64,000 bases of DNA from Streptomyces cinnabarinus (lineage in GTDB: Bacteria > Actinomycetota > Actinomycetes > Streptomycetales > Streptomycetaceae), in the NCBI RefSeq assembly GCF_027270315.1, contig NZ_CP114413.1, positions 7,440,001 to 7,504,000 on the forward strand, in the 5' to 3' direction. This document shows, one piece after another, positions 31,716 through 39,820 of the stretch. The translations under genes were made by a program, and so were the position numbers. Below the pieces are notes generated by a model. The model saw only the letters and a list, made by a program, of their open reading frames with translations. It ran no database searches and was not told where the DNA came from. Position 1 is the first letter of the stretch. Each line of letters begins with the position of its first letter.

Positions 31716-33995
31716 TCAGCGCAGGCCGGTGTCCAGGGCCGTCATCAGGGTGCCGCTGTCGCCGGACATCTCCCAGATCATGCCGCCCAGCAGGCGTTTG
31801 CTCTTGATCCAGGCCGCCTTCTTGCCGATGGTCCAGGCGTCGTCGAAGCTCCACCACTGGCCGTTGTTGCCGGTGTAGCCGTAGGCGGAGACCGACTGTT
31901 CGTCGTGGTAGACGGTCAGGCCCGGTACCGAGGACATGAGGTTGTCGTAGCCCCGTGTCCCGGCCTCCTCCGGGAACTGGCCGGGCGCGGCGCCGTTGGC
32001 CGTCTGCCACTCGCCGTGCACGCCTCCGTCCGCGACCTGCTGCCAGCCGCGGCCGTAGAAGGCCAGGCCGAGCGTCAGCTGGCGCGGGTCGACGCCCGCG
32101 TCCAGATAGGTCTGGATGGCGCGCTCCACGCTGAACTCCGTGGTGTACGGGTCCTGTTCGTCGCGGTAGAGGTTGATGTGGTGCCCGGTACGGTTCGGCT
32201 CCCAGGAGTTGTCGCTGCCCGCTCCGTGGAAGTCGTAGCCCTGGACGTTGGCGAAGTCCATGTAGTCGAAGACGCTGGGCGTGCCGTCCCGGGTGGTGAT
32301 GTCCCAGCCCGCCGCGATCTTCGCCGGGTCGGCGGGGGTGAAGGAGGTGAGCAGGTACTTCTTACCGGTGGTGGCGCTCAGTGCGTCGAGCTGCCGGCGG
32401 AACTCCGCGAACAGCAGGGTGTTGTTGTTCTTGTCGGCCGCCGAGTAGTGGTTGCCCGCGTGCCCCTCGGCGCCGGGCCACTCCCAGTCGAGGTCGACGC
32501 CGTCGAAGACGCCGGCCGCCGCGCCCGCGCCGCCGCGGCCGTTGACGAGCGGCAGATTGCCCTTGATGTACATGTCGATGCAGGACGACACGAACTTCTT
32601 GCGGGAGGCGTCGGTGAGGGCCGCGTCGTGGAAGTACTTGGAGTACGTCCAGCCGCCGATGGAGATCAGCGTCTTCAGATGCGGGTGCTTGGCCTTGAGC
32701 TTCTTCAGCTGGTTGAAGTTGCCGGCCAGCGGCTGGTTCCAGGTGTCGCCGACCCCGTCGACGGACTCGCCGGCGCCCACGGAACGCTCGTAGTCGGCCC
32801 AGGAGTCACCGGCCCCGTCACCCTGGTTGGGGTCCTGTGGGTTCGGGGTGGTGGCCTTGGTGACGCCGTTCATGCAGGTGAGATCGGTGGGATGGATGTT
32901 GCTGAAGGAGTAGTTGATGTGGGTGAGCTTCGCCGCGGCGCCGAGGGTGTCCAGCTTCTTCACCGGGAACTGGCGGCCGTAGATGCCCCATTGGGTGAAG
33001 TAGCCGACCTTGGCGTACGTCGAGGGTGAACTGCCGCCGCCGGTGCGTACGGTGAGTGCGCCGCTGGGCGGCCCGACCTGGTCGGCGGTGTCGCGGGCGC
33101 GCACGGTGAACGTGTAGTCGGTGTCGGGGGTCAGGCCGGTGACGGTGGCCGTGGTGCCGGTGACCGTCGTCGCGAGCACGGAGCCGCGGAAGACGTCGTA
33201 GTTCTTGACGCCCTTGTCGTCCGTCGCCGCGGGCCAGCTCAGCTTGACACTGGTCTCGGCGATGTCGTCGGCCCGCGGGGTGCCGGGGGCGGACGGGGGC
33301 CGGTCCGTGCCGCCGCCGGCGGAGGTGCGGACCCGGGTGGCGGGGCCGGCCGGGCCGTTCTGGCCGGCGGTGTCCCGGGCGCGGACGGTGTAGGTGTACT
33401 CGGTGTCGGGGGTGAGCCCGGTGTCGGTGTACGCGGGGTCGGTCACCGTGGCGACGACGGTGCCGTCACGCAGTACGTCGTAGTTCTTGACGCCCTTGTC
33501 GTCGGTGGCCGGGGCCCAGGTCAGGGCGATGGACGTGGTGGTCACGCCCGAGGACTGCGGTGCGCCGGGGGCGCTGGGCGGGGTGTCGGTGGCGGAGCCG
33601 TCGCAAGGGCCGCCGTCCAGCTTGCAGTTCGTGGGGGAGCCGGTGCCGGAGGCCACGAAGCCGAAGGTGACGGAGGCTCCGGGGGCCACGGTTCCGTTGT
33701 ACTCGCGGTTCTTGGCGGTGTAGTGGCTGCCCGAGCTGGAGATCAGCGCGTCCCAGTAGGCGCCGACGGTGGTGCCTGCGGGCAGGTCCCATTCCACGGT
33801 CCACGCGGTCAGGGCGGTGTCGCCATTGTTCTTGATCGTGAACTGGCCGGTGTAGCCGGTCTCCCAGGCCGAGACCTTGGTGAACGTGGCCGACGGCGGG
33901 GCCGCGTGGGCCGGGCCGGCGAGCGCGACCAGGACGGAGACCGGGAGGAGCAGGGCGGTCAGTAAAGCGGTGAGTGTTCGTCTCGCACGTTTCAT
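31716..33995 (-). CDS. Secreted GH18 chitinase (CBM2, two fibronectin-III domains, catalytic domain)
   Basis: This 759-residue exported chitinase has a signal peptide (MKRARRTLTALLTALLLPVSVLVALAGPAHA) cut near residue 31. Residues 32-135 form a cellulose/chitin-binding CBM2 (SAWETGYTGQFTIKNNGDTALTAWTVEWDLPAG). Residues 140-235 and 240-320 are two fibronectin-III modules, each with the VKNYDV.RDG and Y.YTVRARDTA pattern. The GH18 domain follows from residue 326 to the end, with the catalytic motif DGVDLDWE at 498-505 (acid/base E505). ATG 33995 was chosen over the ATG at 34010 because GAGG lies just before it. Two DasR-type sites precede the gene, fitting induction by N-acetylglucosamine or chitin breakdown products. 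Confidence 0.95.
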   Translation of the reverse strand: MKRARRTLTALLTALLLPVSVLVALAGPAHAAPPSATFTKVSAWETGYTGQFTIKNNGDTALTAWTVEWDLPAGTTVGAYWDALISSSGSHYTAKNREYNGTVAPGASVTFGFVASGTGSPTNCKLDGGPCDGSATDTPPSAPGAPQSSGVTTTSIALTWAPATDDKGVKNYDVLRDGTVVATVTDPAYTDTGLTPDTEYTYTVRARDTAGQNGPAGPATRVRTSAGGGTDRPPSAPGTPRADDIAETSVKLSWPAATDDKGVKNYDVFRGSVLATTVTGTTATVTGLTPDTDYTFTVRARDTADQVGPPSGALTVRTGGGSSPSTYAKVGYFTQWGIYGRQFPVKKLDTLGAAAKLTHINYSFSNIHPTDLTCMNGVTKATTPNPQDPNQGDGAGDSWADYERSVGAGESVDGVGDTWNQPLAGNFNQLKKLKAKHPHLKTLISIGGWTYSKYFHDAALTDASRKKFVSSCIDMYIKGNLPLVNGRGGAGAAAGVFDGVDLDWEWPGAEGHAGNHYSAADKNNNTLLFAEFRRQLDALSATTGKKYLLTSFTPADPAKIAAGWDITTRDGTPSVFDYMDFANVQGYDFHGAGSDNSWEPNRTGHHINLYRDEQDPYTTEFSVERAIQTYLDAGVDPRQLTLGLAFYGRGWQQVADGGVHGEWQTANGAAPGQFPEEAGTRGYDNLMSSVPGLTVYHDEQSVSAYGYTGNNGQWWSFDDAWTIGKKAAWIKSKRLLGGMIWEMSGDSGTLMTALDTGLR

Positions 33996-34026
33996 GGCGC
34001 CTCTTTTCATGGGGGCAACCGATAGG

Positions 34027-34042
34027 AATGGCCTAGACCAAC
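34027..34042. promoter_or_regulatory. DasR-like site (dre) upstream of the chitinase gene
   Basis: Read on the minus strand this is GTTGGTCTAGGCCATT. It matches 12 of 16 positions of the known DasR consensus ACTGGTCTAGACCACT, including the TGGTCTAG half. It starts 32 bases upstream of the chitinase ATG, in promoter position. DasR is the GlcNAc-responsive GntR regulator of chitinase genes in Streptomyces. Confidence 0.6.
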
Positions 34043-34138
34043 AGGTCCCACAGATGCGGCGGTTGGGCCAGAGGTGCGAGGTGTGAATCCATCCGATTTC
34101 CATCCGGAGTAGGTCGCACCGCCGCCCCAGGCGGCAGT

Positions 34139-34154
34139 ATTGGTCCATACCAAT
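34139..34154. promoter_or_regulatory. Second DasR-like site, between the chitinase and SARP genes
   Basis: ATTGGTCCATACCAAT has perfect 6-base inverted arms (ATTGGT/ACCAAT) and agrees with 12 of 16 DasR consensus positions. It lies 31 bases upstream of the SARP gene and about 140 bases upstream of the divergent chitinase gene, so it could affect either. Confidence 0.5.
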
Positions 34155-34185
34155 ACCCATGCCGATACCTGGAAAGGAGTCGTCC

Positions 34186-34981
34186 ATGCGCATGTCCGAC
34201 AGCCCCGTCCAGTACGAACTTCTCGGCCTGACCCGCGTCTCGCGCGCCGGACAGCAGCTCGTTCCGGGCCCGCCCATGCAGACCGCGCTGCTCGCCGCAC
34301 TTCTGCTCCGCCCCGGCGCCTGGGTCGAACGCGCCGACCTCATCAGATCCCTGTGGGGAGACGCGCCACCGTCCGGTGCCCACGGCCTCGTGGCCACGTA
34401 TGCCGCACGGCTGCGGAAGATCCTCGAACCGGACCGCCCCCGCCGAGCCGCACCCCGGGTGCTGCTCACCCGGGGTGCGGCCTACGGCCTTCGGGCCGCA
34501 CCGGACGACGCCGATCTGTGGCGGTTCCACAGGCGGTTGACCGAGGCCCGCCGCACCCGCGACACCCGCCCGGCCACGGCCCGCACCGCCTACCGGTGTG
34601 CCCTGGCCGAGTGGCACGGCCATGTCCCGCTGCCGGCGGTACCCGGCCCGCTGGCCCTGGTTCGAGCGCCGCCGCCTGACCGGCATGCGGCTCTCGGCGC
34701 GACTGGAACTGGCCGAACTCGACGTCCGGTTGGGCGCGGCGGGGGAGGCGGCCGAAGCCCTGGAGGCACTCGGCGCCGAGTGCCCCCACCACGAGCGGCT
34801 GCACGGGCTGTGGATGCTCGCGCTGTACCGTGAGGGCCGTACGGCCGAGGCCCTCGCGGTGTACCTGCGGATACGCCGCTCCCTGATCCGCGATCTGGGG
34901 GTGGAGCCGGGCCCGCTCCTCACCACCCTCCAGTCGCGGATCCTGCACGCGCACCCCCTCCTGGACGAACTGCCCAAGTGA
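34186..34981 (+). pseudogene. SARP-type regulator, interrupted by a frameshift
   Basis: The N-terminal half (34186 to about 34650) encodes an OmpR-type winged helix (YELLGLTRVSRAGQQLVPG, ALLLRPGAWVERADLIRSLWG, LVATYAARLRKILEP) and the start of a bacterial transcriptional activation domain, ending AEWHGHVPLPAVPGP. The rest of that domain (WFERRRLTGMRLSARLELAELDVRLG through LGVEPGPLLTTLQSRIL) is in the next frame and runs to the stop at 34981. The two frames join between about 34640 and 34665; one extra base relative to an intact gene explains it. The first frame alone stops at 34833. An intact protein would have about 265 residues, normal for a small SARP. The ribosome site AAAGGAG is intact. 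It is either a recent pseudogene or a sequencing error. Confidence 0.75.
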
Positions 34982-34991
34982 TCGGTGAGCC

Positions 34992-37091
34992 TCAGACCTT
35001 CGTCGGCACCCGAGGCGCCGCCGTCGGCGCCTCGGTGATCCCGAACCGGTCGTGGAACCGCCGCAGCGGGCCCGGTGCCCACCAGGCGCGGTGGCCGAGC
35101 AGTGCCATCGTCGCCGGGACGAGCAGCATCCGTACGATCGTGGCGTCGATCAGCACCGCCAGGGTGAGCCCGAGGCCGATCTGGAGGATGGGCGAGAAGC
35201 CGCCGGTCATGAACGCCCCGAAGACCACCGCGAGCAGCAGCGCGGCGCAGGTGACCACGCGCCCGGAGCGGCGCAGCCCGGTCACCACGGCCTCCTGGTC
35301 GGCCTCGCCCCGCTCCCGGGCCTCGCGCATCCTGGCGAGGATGAACAGCTCGTAGTCCATGGCCAGTCCGAACGCGATCGCGACGATCAAGGGCGGTGCG
35401 GTCAGGCTCAGCGCGCCCAGGCCCTCGGCGCCCAGCAACCCCGCCAGATGGCCGTCCTGGAACACCCACACCACCACACCCAGCGCGGCGCCCAGGCTGA
35501 GCAGGGTCGTCGCTATGGTGCGCAGCGGGATCAACACCGAGCCGGTGAAGGCGAACAGCAGCGCGAAGATCCCGGCCAGGACGGTCAGCGCGGCCCAGGG
35601 CGCCCGTTCGGCGAGCATCTCCCGGAAGTCCACCAGCCGGGCCGCGACCCCGGTCACCTCGACCGGCTCGTCGCCGCGCAGCTCCCGGACCCGCTCCACC
35701 AGATCCGTCGCCGCCTTCCCGTCGACGCTGCCGGGCGGCTGGATCTCCACCACCGTTGCCCCGCCGGGCAGTTCGCGGGACTCGGCGCCGGTGAGCGCGC
35801 CGATCCGTTCGGCGGTCGCCGGATCGGTGCCCGGTTTGACGACGACGGTGATCGGTTCGACCCCGGTGCCGGGTGGGAAGTGCGCGTCGACGGTGCCGTA
35901 CAACTGCCGGGCCTCGGTGCTCGCGGGCAGTTGCTTGGCGTCGCCGATGCCGATGGTCAGTCCGGTGACGGGCAGCGCCAGCACCAGCAGGGCGGGTACG
36001 ACGGTGGCGACCACGGCGATCCGGCGGCGCGTGGCGAACCGGGCCAGGCGGGCGAACAGGCGGCCCTCCGCACCGTCCGGGCGGACCCGCGCGGGCGGGA
36101 TCCTCCCGCCGAACTTCGTGAGCAGCGCGGGCAGCAGGGTGAGCGCGGCCAGCATGTCGACGACCACCACGGCGGCCACGGCCAGGCCCATGCTGCGCAG
36201 GAACACGCTCGGGAACACCAGCAGCCCGGTCAGGCTGACCGCCACCGTGACCCCGGAGAACAGCACGGTCCGCCCGGCCGCGGCGACCGTGCGGTGCACC
36301 GCCTCGACGACGTCGTCGGTGTGCCGGCGCTCCTCACGGAAGCGGACCAGCATCAACAGGGCGTAGTCCACGGCGAGTCCGAGGCCGAGCATGGTGGTGA
36401 CCTGGATCGCGTACACCGAGATGTCGGTGACCTCGCTGAACGCGAACAGCGCGAGGAACGCCCCCGCGATGCCGTTCACCGCGATCACCAGCGGCAGGGC
36501 GGCGGCGCGCAGTCCGCCGAACACCACGAGCAGCAGGGCGAGGACGACCGGCAAGGAGATCAACTCGGCGTTCTTGACGTCCTCCTGAGCCCGCTCGCCG
36601 AGCTGCCTGCCGAGCAGCTCACCGCCGCTGACATGGACGTCGGGCGCCTCGATCTGCCGGATGCGGTCCGCGGCGGCGTCCGTCGCGTCCGTCTCGGCGT
36701 CCTCGTCCAGGCCGCCCTCGAAGGTGACCGGGATGAACAGGGCCTGTCCGTCCTCGGCGGTGAGACCGGGCGTGGTGTACGGGTCGGGCACGGCGGCGAC
36801 CCCGGCGATCTCGCGGACCTCGGCGACGGCCCGTTCGACCTGGGCGCGCAGCGCGGCGTCGGAGACCGCCTCGCCCGCGACGACGGCGGTGACGGTCTCC
36901 CCGGCCGGGTCGACGCGGGCGAGATACTCCTCGGCCAGCTCCGACTCGGTGCCGGGCACGTCCGGTACGTCGTCGGACAGCCGCCCGAAGACGCCCGTGC
37001 CGAGCCCGAAGCCGAGCAGCAGGAAGAGCAGCCAGAGCAGGATGACGGTGAGCGGACGGCGGGTGGCCGTCCGGGCGAGCGTGGAGAGCAC
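34992..37091 (-). CDS. MMPL-family RND transporter
   Basis: This 699-residue inner-membrane protein has two MMPL repeats. Helix 1 is RRPLTVILLWLLFLLLGFGLGTGVF. An extracytoplasmic domain is followed by a block of helices (ISLPVVLALLLVVFGGL, MLGLGLAVDYALLMLVRFREE), and the pattern repeats in the C-terminal half (LIVAIAFGLAMDYELFILARMREARERGE). The GLAVDY and GLAMDY motifs contain the proton-relay Asp typical of MmpL proteins. It probably exports lipids or hydrophobic compounds using the proton gradient. GTG 37091 has GGAGG five bases upstream, so the longer frame beginning at 37217 is rejected. A short direct repeat lies in its promoter region. Confidence 0.9.
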   Translation of the reverse strand: MLSTLARTATRRPLTVILLWLLFLLLGFGLGTGVFGRLSDDVPDVPGTESELAEEYLARVDPAGETVTAVVAGEAVSDAALRAQVERAVAEVREIAGVAAVPDPYTTPGLTAEDGQALFIPVTFEGGLDEDAETDATDAAADRIRQIEAPDVHVSGGELLGRQLGERAQEDVKNAELISLPVVLALLLVVFGGLRAAALPLVIAVNGIAGAFLALFAFSEVTDISVYAIQVTTMLGLGLAVDYALLMLVRFREERRHTDDVVEAVHRTVAAAGRTVLFSGVTVAVSLTGLLVFPSVFLRSMGLAVAAVVVVDMLAALTLLPALLTKFGGRIPPARVRPDGAEGRLFARLARFATRRRIAVVATVVPALLVLALPVTGLTIGIGDAKQLPASTEARQLYGTVDAHFPPGTGVEPITVVVKPGTDPATAERIGALTGAESRELPGGATVVEIQPPGSVDGKAATDLVERVRELRGDEPVEVTGVAARLVDFREMLAERAPWAALTVLAGIFALLFAFTGSVLIPLRTIATTLLSLGAALGVVVWVFQDGHLAGLLGAEGLGALSLTAPPLIVAIAFGLAMDYELFILARMREARERGEADQEAVVTGLRRSGRVVTCAALLLAVVFGAFMTGGFSPILQIGLGLTLAVLIDATIVRMLLVPATMALLGHRAWWAPGPLRRFHDRFGITEAPTAAPRVPTKV

Positions 37092-37187
37092 GGGGGCCTC
37101 CGGCGGTTGGAGGTGGGTGAGTGCTCCCAGGTTCGTCCCGGGCCGGGGGCCACCGGATCGCCGGAGGGAGGGGTTTGCCGGGCTCGG

Positions 37188-37230
37188 TCGTACGAGGGAG
37201 AGAGGCGGCCGACTCACTCGTACGGGGGAG
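37188..37230. repeat. Direct repeat in the MMPL/VOC divergent promoter region
   Basis: TCGTACGAGGGAG (37188-37200) and TCGTACGGGGGAG (37218-37230) match at 12 of 13 positions. Their starts are 30 bases apart, about three helical turns, which suits a dimeric or cooperative regulator. The 211-base gap shows no other clear element. Confidence 0.4.
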
Positions 37231-37302
37231 GGGGAACCGGGAATCTTCGGGGGCGGCCCGGGAGTTCATCCGTCAGGAACCGTTGATCACGAAGGAGCGC
37301 CG

Positions 37303-37752
37303 ATGTCCGACGAACCCGCAGTCCGTGAGCTGCGCCTGGTGGTCACCGCGGAGGACTACGACGCCGCGCTGCGCTTCTACCGGGATGTCCTCGGCCTGCC
37401 CGAGCGGGCCGCGTTCTCCTCGCCGGGCGGACGGGTGAGCATCCTGGAGGCGGGGCGGGCGACGCTGGAGCTGACGGATCCGAACCACGCCGGGTTCATC
37501 GACGATGTCGAGGTCGGGCGGCGGGTCGCCGGGCACATACGGGTGGCGTTCGAGGTGGACGACTCAAGAGCGATGACGCGGACGCTGGCGGAGGCCGGGG
37601 CGGAGGTCGTCGCCGAGCCGACGCGTACGCCCTGGAACTCGCTGAACTCCCGGCTGGAGGCGCCGGGGGCCTTGCAACTCACGCTCTTCACCGAGCTGGG
37701 GGAGGAGGATCAGGACTCACCGTCCCCGGGCGTGACCAGTCCTGTCTCGTAG
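37303..37752 (+). CDS. VOC-family (glyoxalase/bleomycin-resistance-like) protein
   Basis: This 149-residue protein reads ELRLVVTAEDYDAALRFYRDVLGLPERAAF at the start and RVAFEVDDSRAMTRTLAEAGAEVVAEP and LEAPGALQLTLFTEL later. These are the two beta-alpha-beta-beta-beta modules of the family. The first metal position is not a His in the usual place, so a binding rather than catalytic role is possible. The ATG follows GAAGGAG. The 3' end overlaps the convergent response-regulator gene by 43 bases. Confidence 0.8.
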   Translation: MSDEPAVRELRLVVTAEDYDAALRFYRDVLGLPERAAFSSPGGRVSILEAGRATLELTDPNHAGFIDDVEVGRRVAGHIRVAFEVDDSRAMTRTLAEAGAEVVAEPTRTPWNSLNSRLEAPGALQLTLFTELGEEDQDSPSPGVTSPVS

Positions 37753-38384
37753 GCGCAGATCACCGCCTGTACCCGGTCCCTGAGGCCCAGCTTGCTCAGG
37801 ACGTTGCTGACGTGGGTCTTCACCGTGTGCTCGCTCACGAACAGGGCCCCGGCGATCTCGGCGTTGGACAGCCCGCGCGCCAGCATCCGCAGGGTCTCCA
37901 CCTCGCGCGCGGTGAGGACCTCCAGGCGCTGCGGGGTGACCTCGGCGGCGGCCTCCTGCCGACGGCGGCGCACCAGGTCGGCGACCAGGCGGCGGGTCAC
38001 CGTCGGGGCGAGCAGGGAGTCCCCGGCGGCGACCACCCGGACCGCGTGCACCAGGTCGTCGCGGCGCACGTCCTTCAGCAGGAAGCCGCTCGCTCCCGCG
38101 TACAGCGCCTCGTACACATACTCGTCCAGGTCGAACGTGGTCAGCATGACCACCTTGCAGGCGGACTGCCCGCACACCCGCCGGGCCGCCTCCAGGCCGT
38201 CCATGACGGGCATCCGGATGTCGAGGAGGAGGACGTCGGGCGTGTGCCGCCGCACCGCGGCGACCGCTTCCGCGCCGTCCCCGGCCTCGGCGACCACCTC
38301 GATGTCCCGCTGCGCCTCCAGGATCATGCTGAAGCCGCTGCGGACCAGCTCCTGGTCGTCCGCGACGACCACCCGGATGCTCAC
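37710..38384 (-). CDS. NarL/LuxR-family response regulator
   Basis: This 224-residue protein has a receiver domain (residues 1-120) with acidic D9/D10 and phospho-acceptor D55 in LLLDIRMPVMDG. A C-terminal LuxR-type helix-turn-helix follows (LTAREVETLRMLARGLSNAEIAGALFVSEHTVKTHVSNVLSKLG). Its start overlaps the stop of the histidine kinase gene by ATGA, so the two form one two-component system. Targets are not visible; the MMPL transporter and the sulfatase are the nearest candidates. Confidence 0.95.
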   Translation of the reverse strand: MSIRVVVADDQELVRSGFSMILEAQRDIEVVAEAGDGAEAVAAVRRHTPDVLLLDIRMPVMDGLEAARRVCGQSACKVVMLTTFDLDEYVYEALYAGASGFLLKDVRRDDLVHAVRVVAAGDSLLAPTVTRRLVADLVRRRRQEAAAEVTPQRLEVLTAREVETLRMLARGLSNAEIAGALFVSEHTVKTHVSNVLSKLGLRDRVQAVICAYETGLVTPGDGES

Positions 38385-39571
38385 CCGAGCGCCGCCTGCC
38401 GGTCACCGGCGGGAAGGCGTACGACGACCCGGAAGCCGCCCTCGGGTCCGCGCCCGGCGCGGGCGCTACCTCCGCAGGCCGCGGCCCGCTCCCGGATGCC
38501 GATCAGCCCGTGTCCGCCGCCGGGGCCCGAGGGGCCGCGTCCGTCGTCCGTCACCGACAGTGTCAATTCGTCCTCCGCCCAGTCCAGAGCGACGGTAGCG
38601 GAGGAGGCGTAGGCGTGCTTGACGGTGTTGGTGAGGGCCTCCTGCACGATGCGGAAGGCGGCGACCTCGGTGTCCGGGGGCAGGGGGCGCGGCTCGCCGT
38701 CGGCGCGCAGCTCCACCCGCAGCCCGGTGGACTCGGTGACCTGCCGGATCAGACCGGGCAGTGCTGCCACCCCCGGCTGCGGCAACCGCCGCGCGCCGCC
38801 CTCGCGCTCCTCCTCCTTCAGCACCCCGAGGATCCGCCGCAACTGCGTCATCGCGTCCCGCCCGGTCTCCGCGATGGCGTCGAACGCGGCCTCCGCGCGC
38901 GCCGGATCACTGCGCACGACCACCGGACCGGCCTCGGCCTGCACCACCATCAGGCTCACCGCGTGGGCCAGGATGTCGTGCATGTCCCGGGCGATCCGGG
39001 CGCGTTCCTGCGCGGTCGCCCGCGCGGTGTCGGCGGCCCGCTCCCGCTCCAGGCGCCGGGCCCGGTCCACCACGGCGGCGGTGTAGGCGCGCTGGACCCG
39101 GGCCAGCATGCCGAAGCCGTACGCCCCGGCCACGCTCAGCAGCTGGAAGGCGTACTCGAAGGGCATCGGCTCCTCTTTGTGCTGCATGGTGAGCACGACG
39201 CCGAGGATCCAGCCCAGCAGCATGAACCGGCGCTGCCAGACCTTGCCCTGGGCGGCCATCGTGTAGAGGACGACCAGACCGCCGTAGACCACGTCCGGTG
39301 GCGGGGCGTGGTACCAGGCCATCGAGGAGGTGGCCACGGAGACGGCGCACGCGGTGGTGAAGGGCGCGCGGCGCCGCCACACCAGCGGCAGCGCGGTGGC
39401 CACGGCGAGCAGCCAGCCCTGCGGGCTCAGCTTGTCGTCCCCCTCGTCCGGGAAGATCCACTGGAGGGAGGCGGCGAACAGCACCAGCGCGGCGAGCGCG
39501 GCGTCGACGACGTACGGATTCGCCGTGCGCAGCCGGGCGACCGCGGGGGTGAACCAGGACGGCGGGGACAT
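38381..39571 (-). CDS. Two-component sensor histidine kinase (HisKA_3 type)
   Basis: This 396-residue membrane kinase has several N-terminal hydrophobic segments (VVDAALAALVLFAASLQWIF, LLAVATALPLVW, and others) forming a short-loop sensor. Next come a coiled stretch (RRLERERAADTARATAQERARIARDMHD) with phospho-acceptor H198 and a GHKL ATPase domain (FRIVQEALTNTVKHA, LSVTDDGRGPSG, GHGLIGIRERAAACGG). ATG 39571 has GAGGAG upstream; the longer in-frame extension is rejected. With so little extracytoplasmic sequence, the signal is probably sensed in the membrane. Confidence 0.95.
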   Translation of the reverse strand: MSPPSWFTPAVARLRTANPYVVDAALAALVLFAASLQWIFPDEGDDKLSPQGWLLAVATALPLVWRRRAPFTTACAVSVATSSMAWYHAPPPDVVYGGLVVLYTMAAQGKVWQRRFMLLGWILGVVLTMQHKEEPMPFEYAFQLLSVAGAYGFGMLARVQRAYTAAVVDRARRLERERAADTARATAQERARIARDMHDILAHAVSLMVVQAEAGPVVVRSDPARAEAAFDAIAETGRDAMTQLRRILGVLKEEEREGGARRLPQPGVAALPGLIRQVTESTGLRVELRADGEPRPLPPDTEVAAFRIVQEALTNTVKHAYASSATVALDWAEDELTLSVTDDGRGPSGPGGGHGLIGIRERAAACGGSARAGRGPEGGFRVVVRLPAGDRQAALG

Positions 39572-39820
39572 GGGCGGCTCCTCGGGGCCAGGGGCTCCTT
39601 CAGTATCGGAGGCCGGACGCGGCCCGGTCCTCACCGGTGCGAGGGATATCGGGCCTCCGTTTGTGATCGTTTCGATGCCACGGAGAAGGAACCAGATGTC
39701 CGGACCGCCCCCTCTCAAAGGTCGAAACAGAGCGTTCACAGCGTGTGCATGGTCCTGGGCCGCCGGCTGCGATCACCATCGTCTCCGGACCCCGCACCCG
39801 CCGCCTCCCAGGAGAGATGT

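Noticed and set aside
34640..34665. Programmed ribosomal frameshifting in the SARP gene
   Set aside because: No slippery heptamer or downstream structure typical of programmed shifts was visible; mutation or sequence error is simpler.
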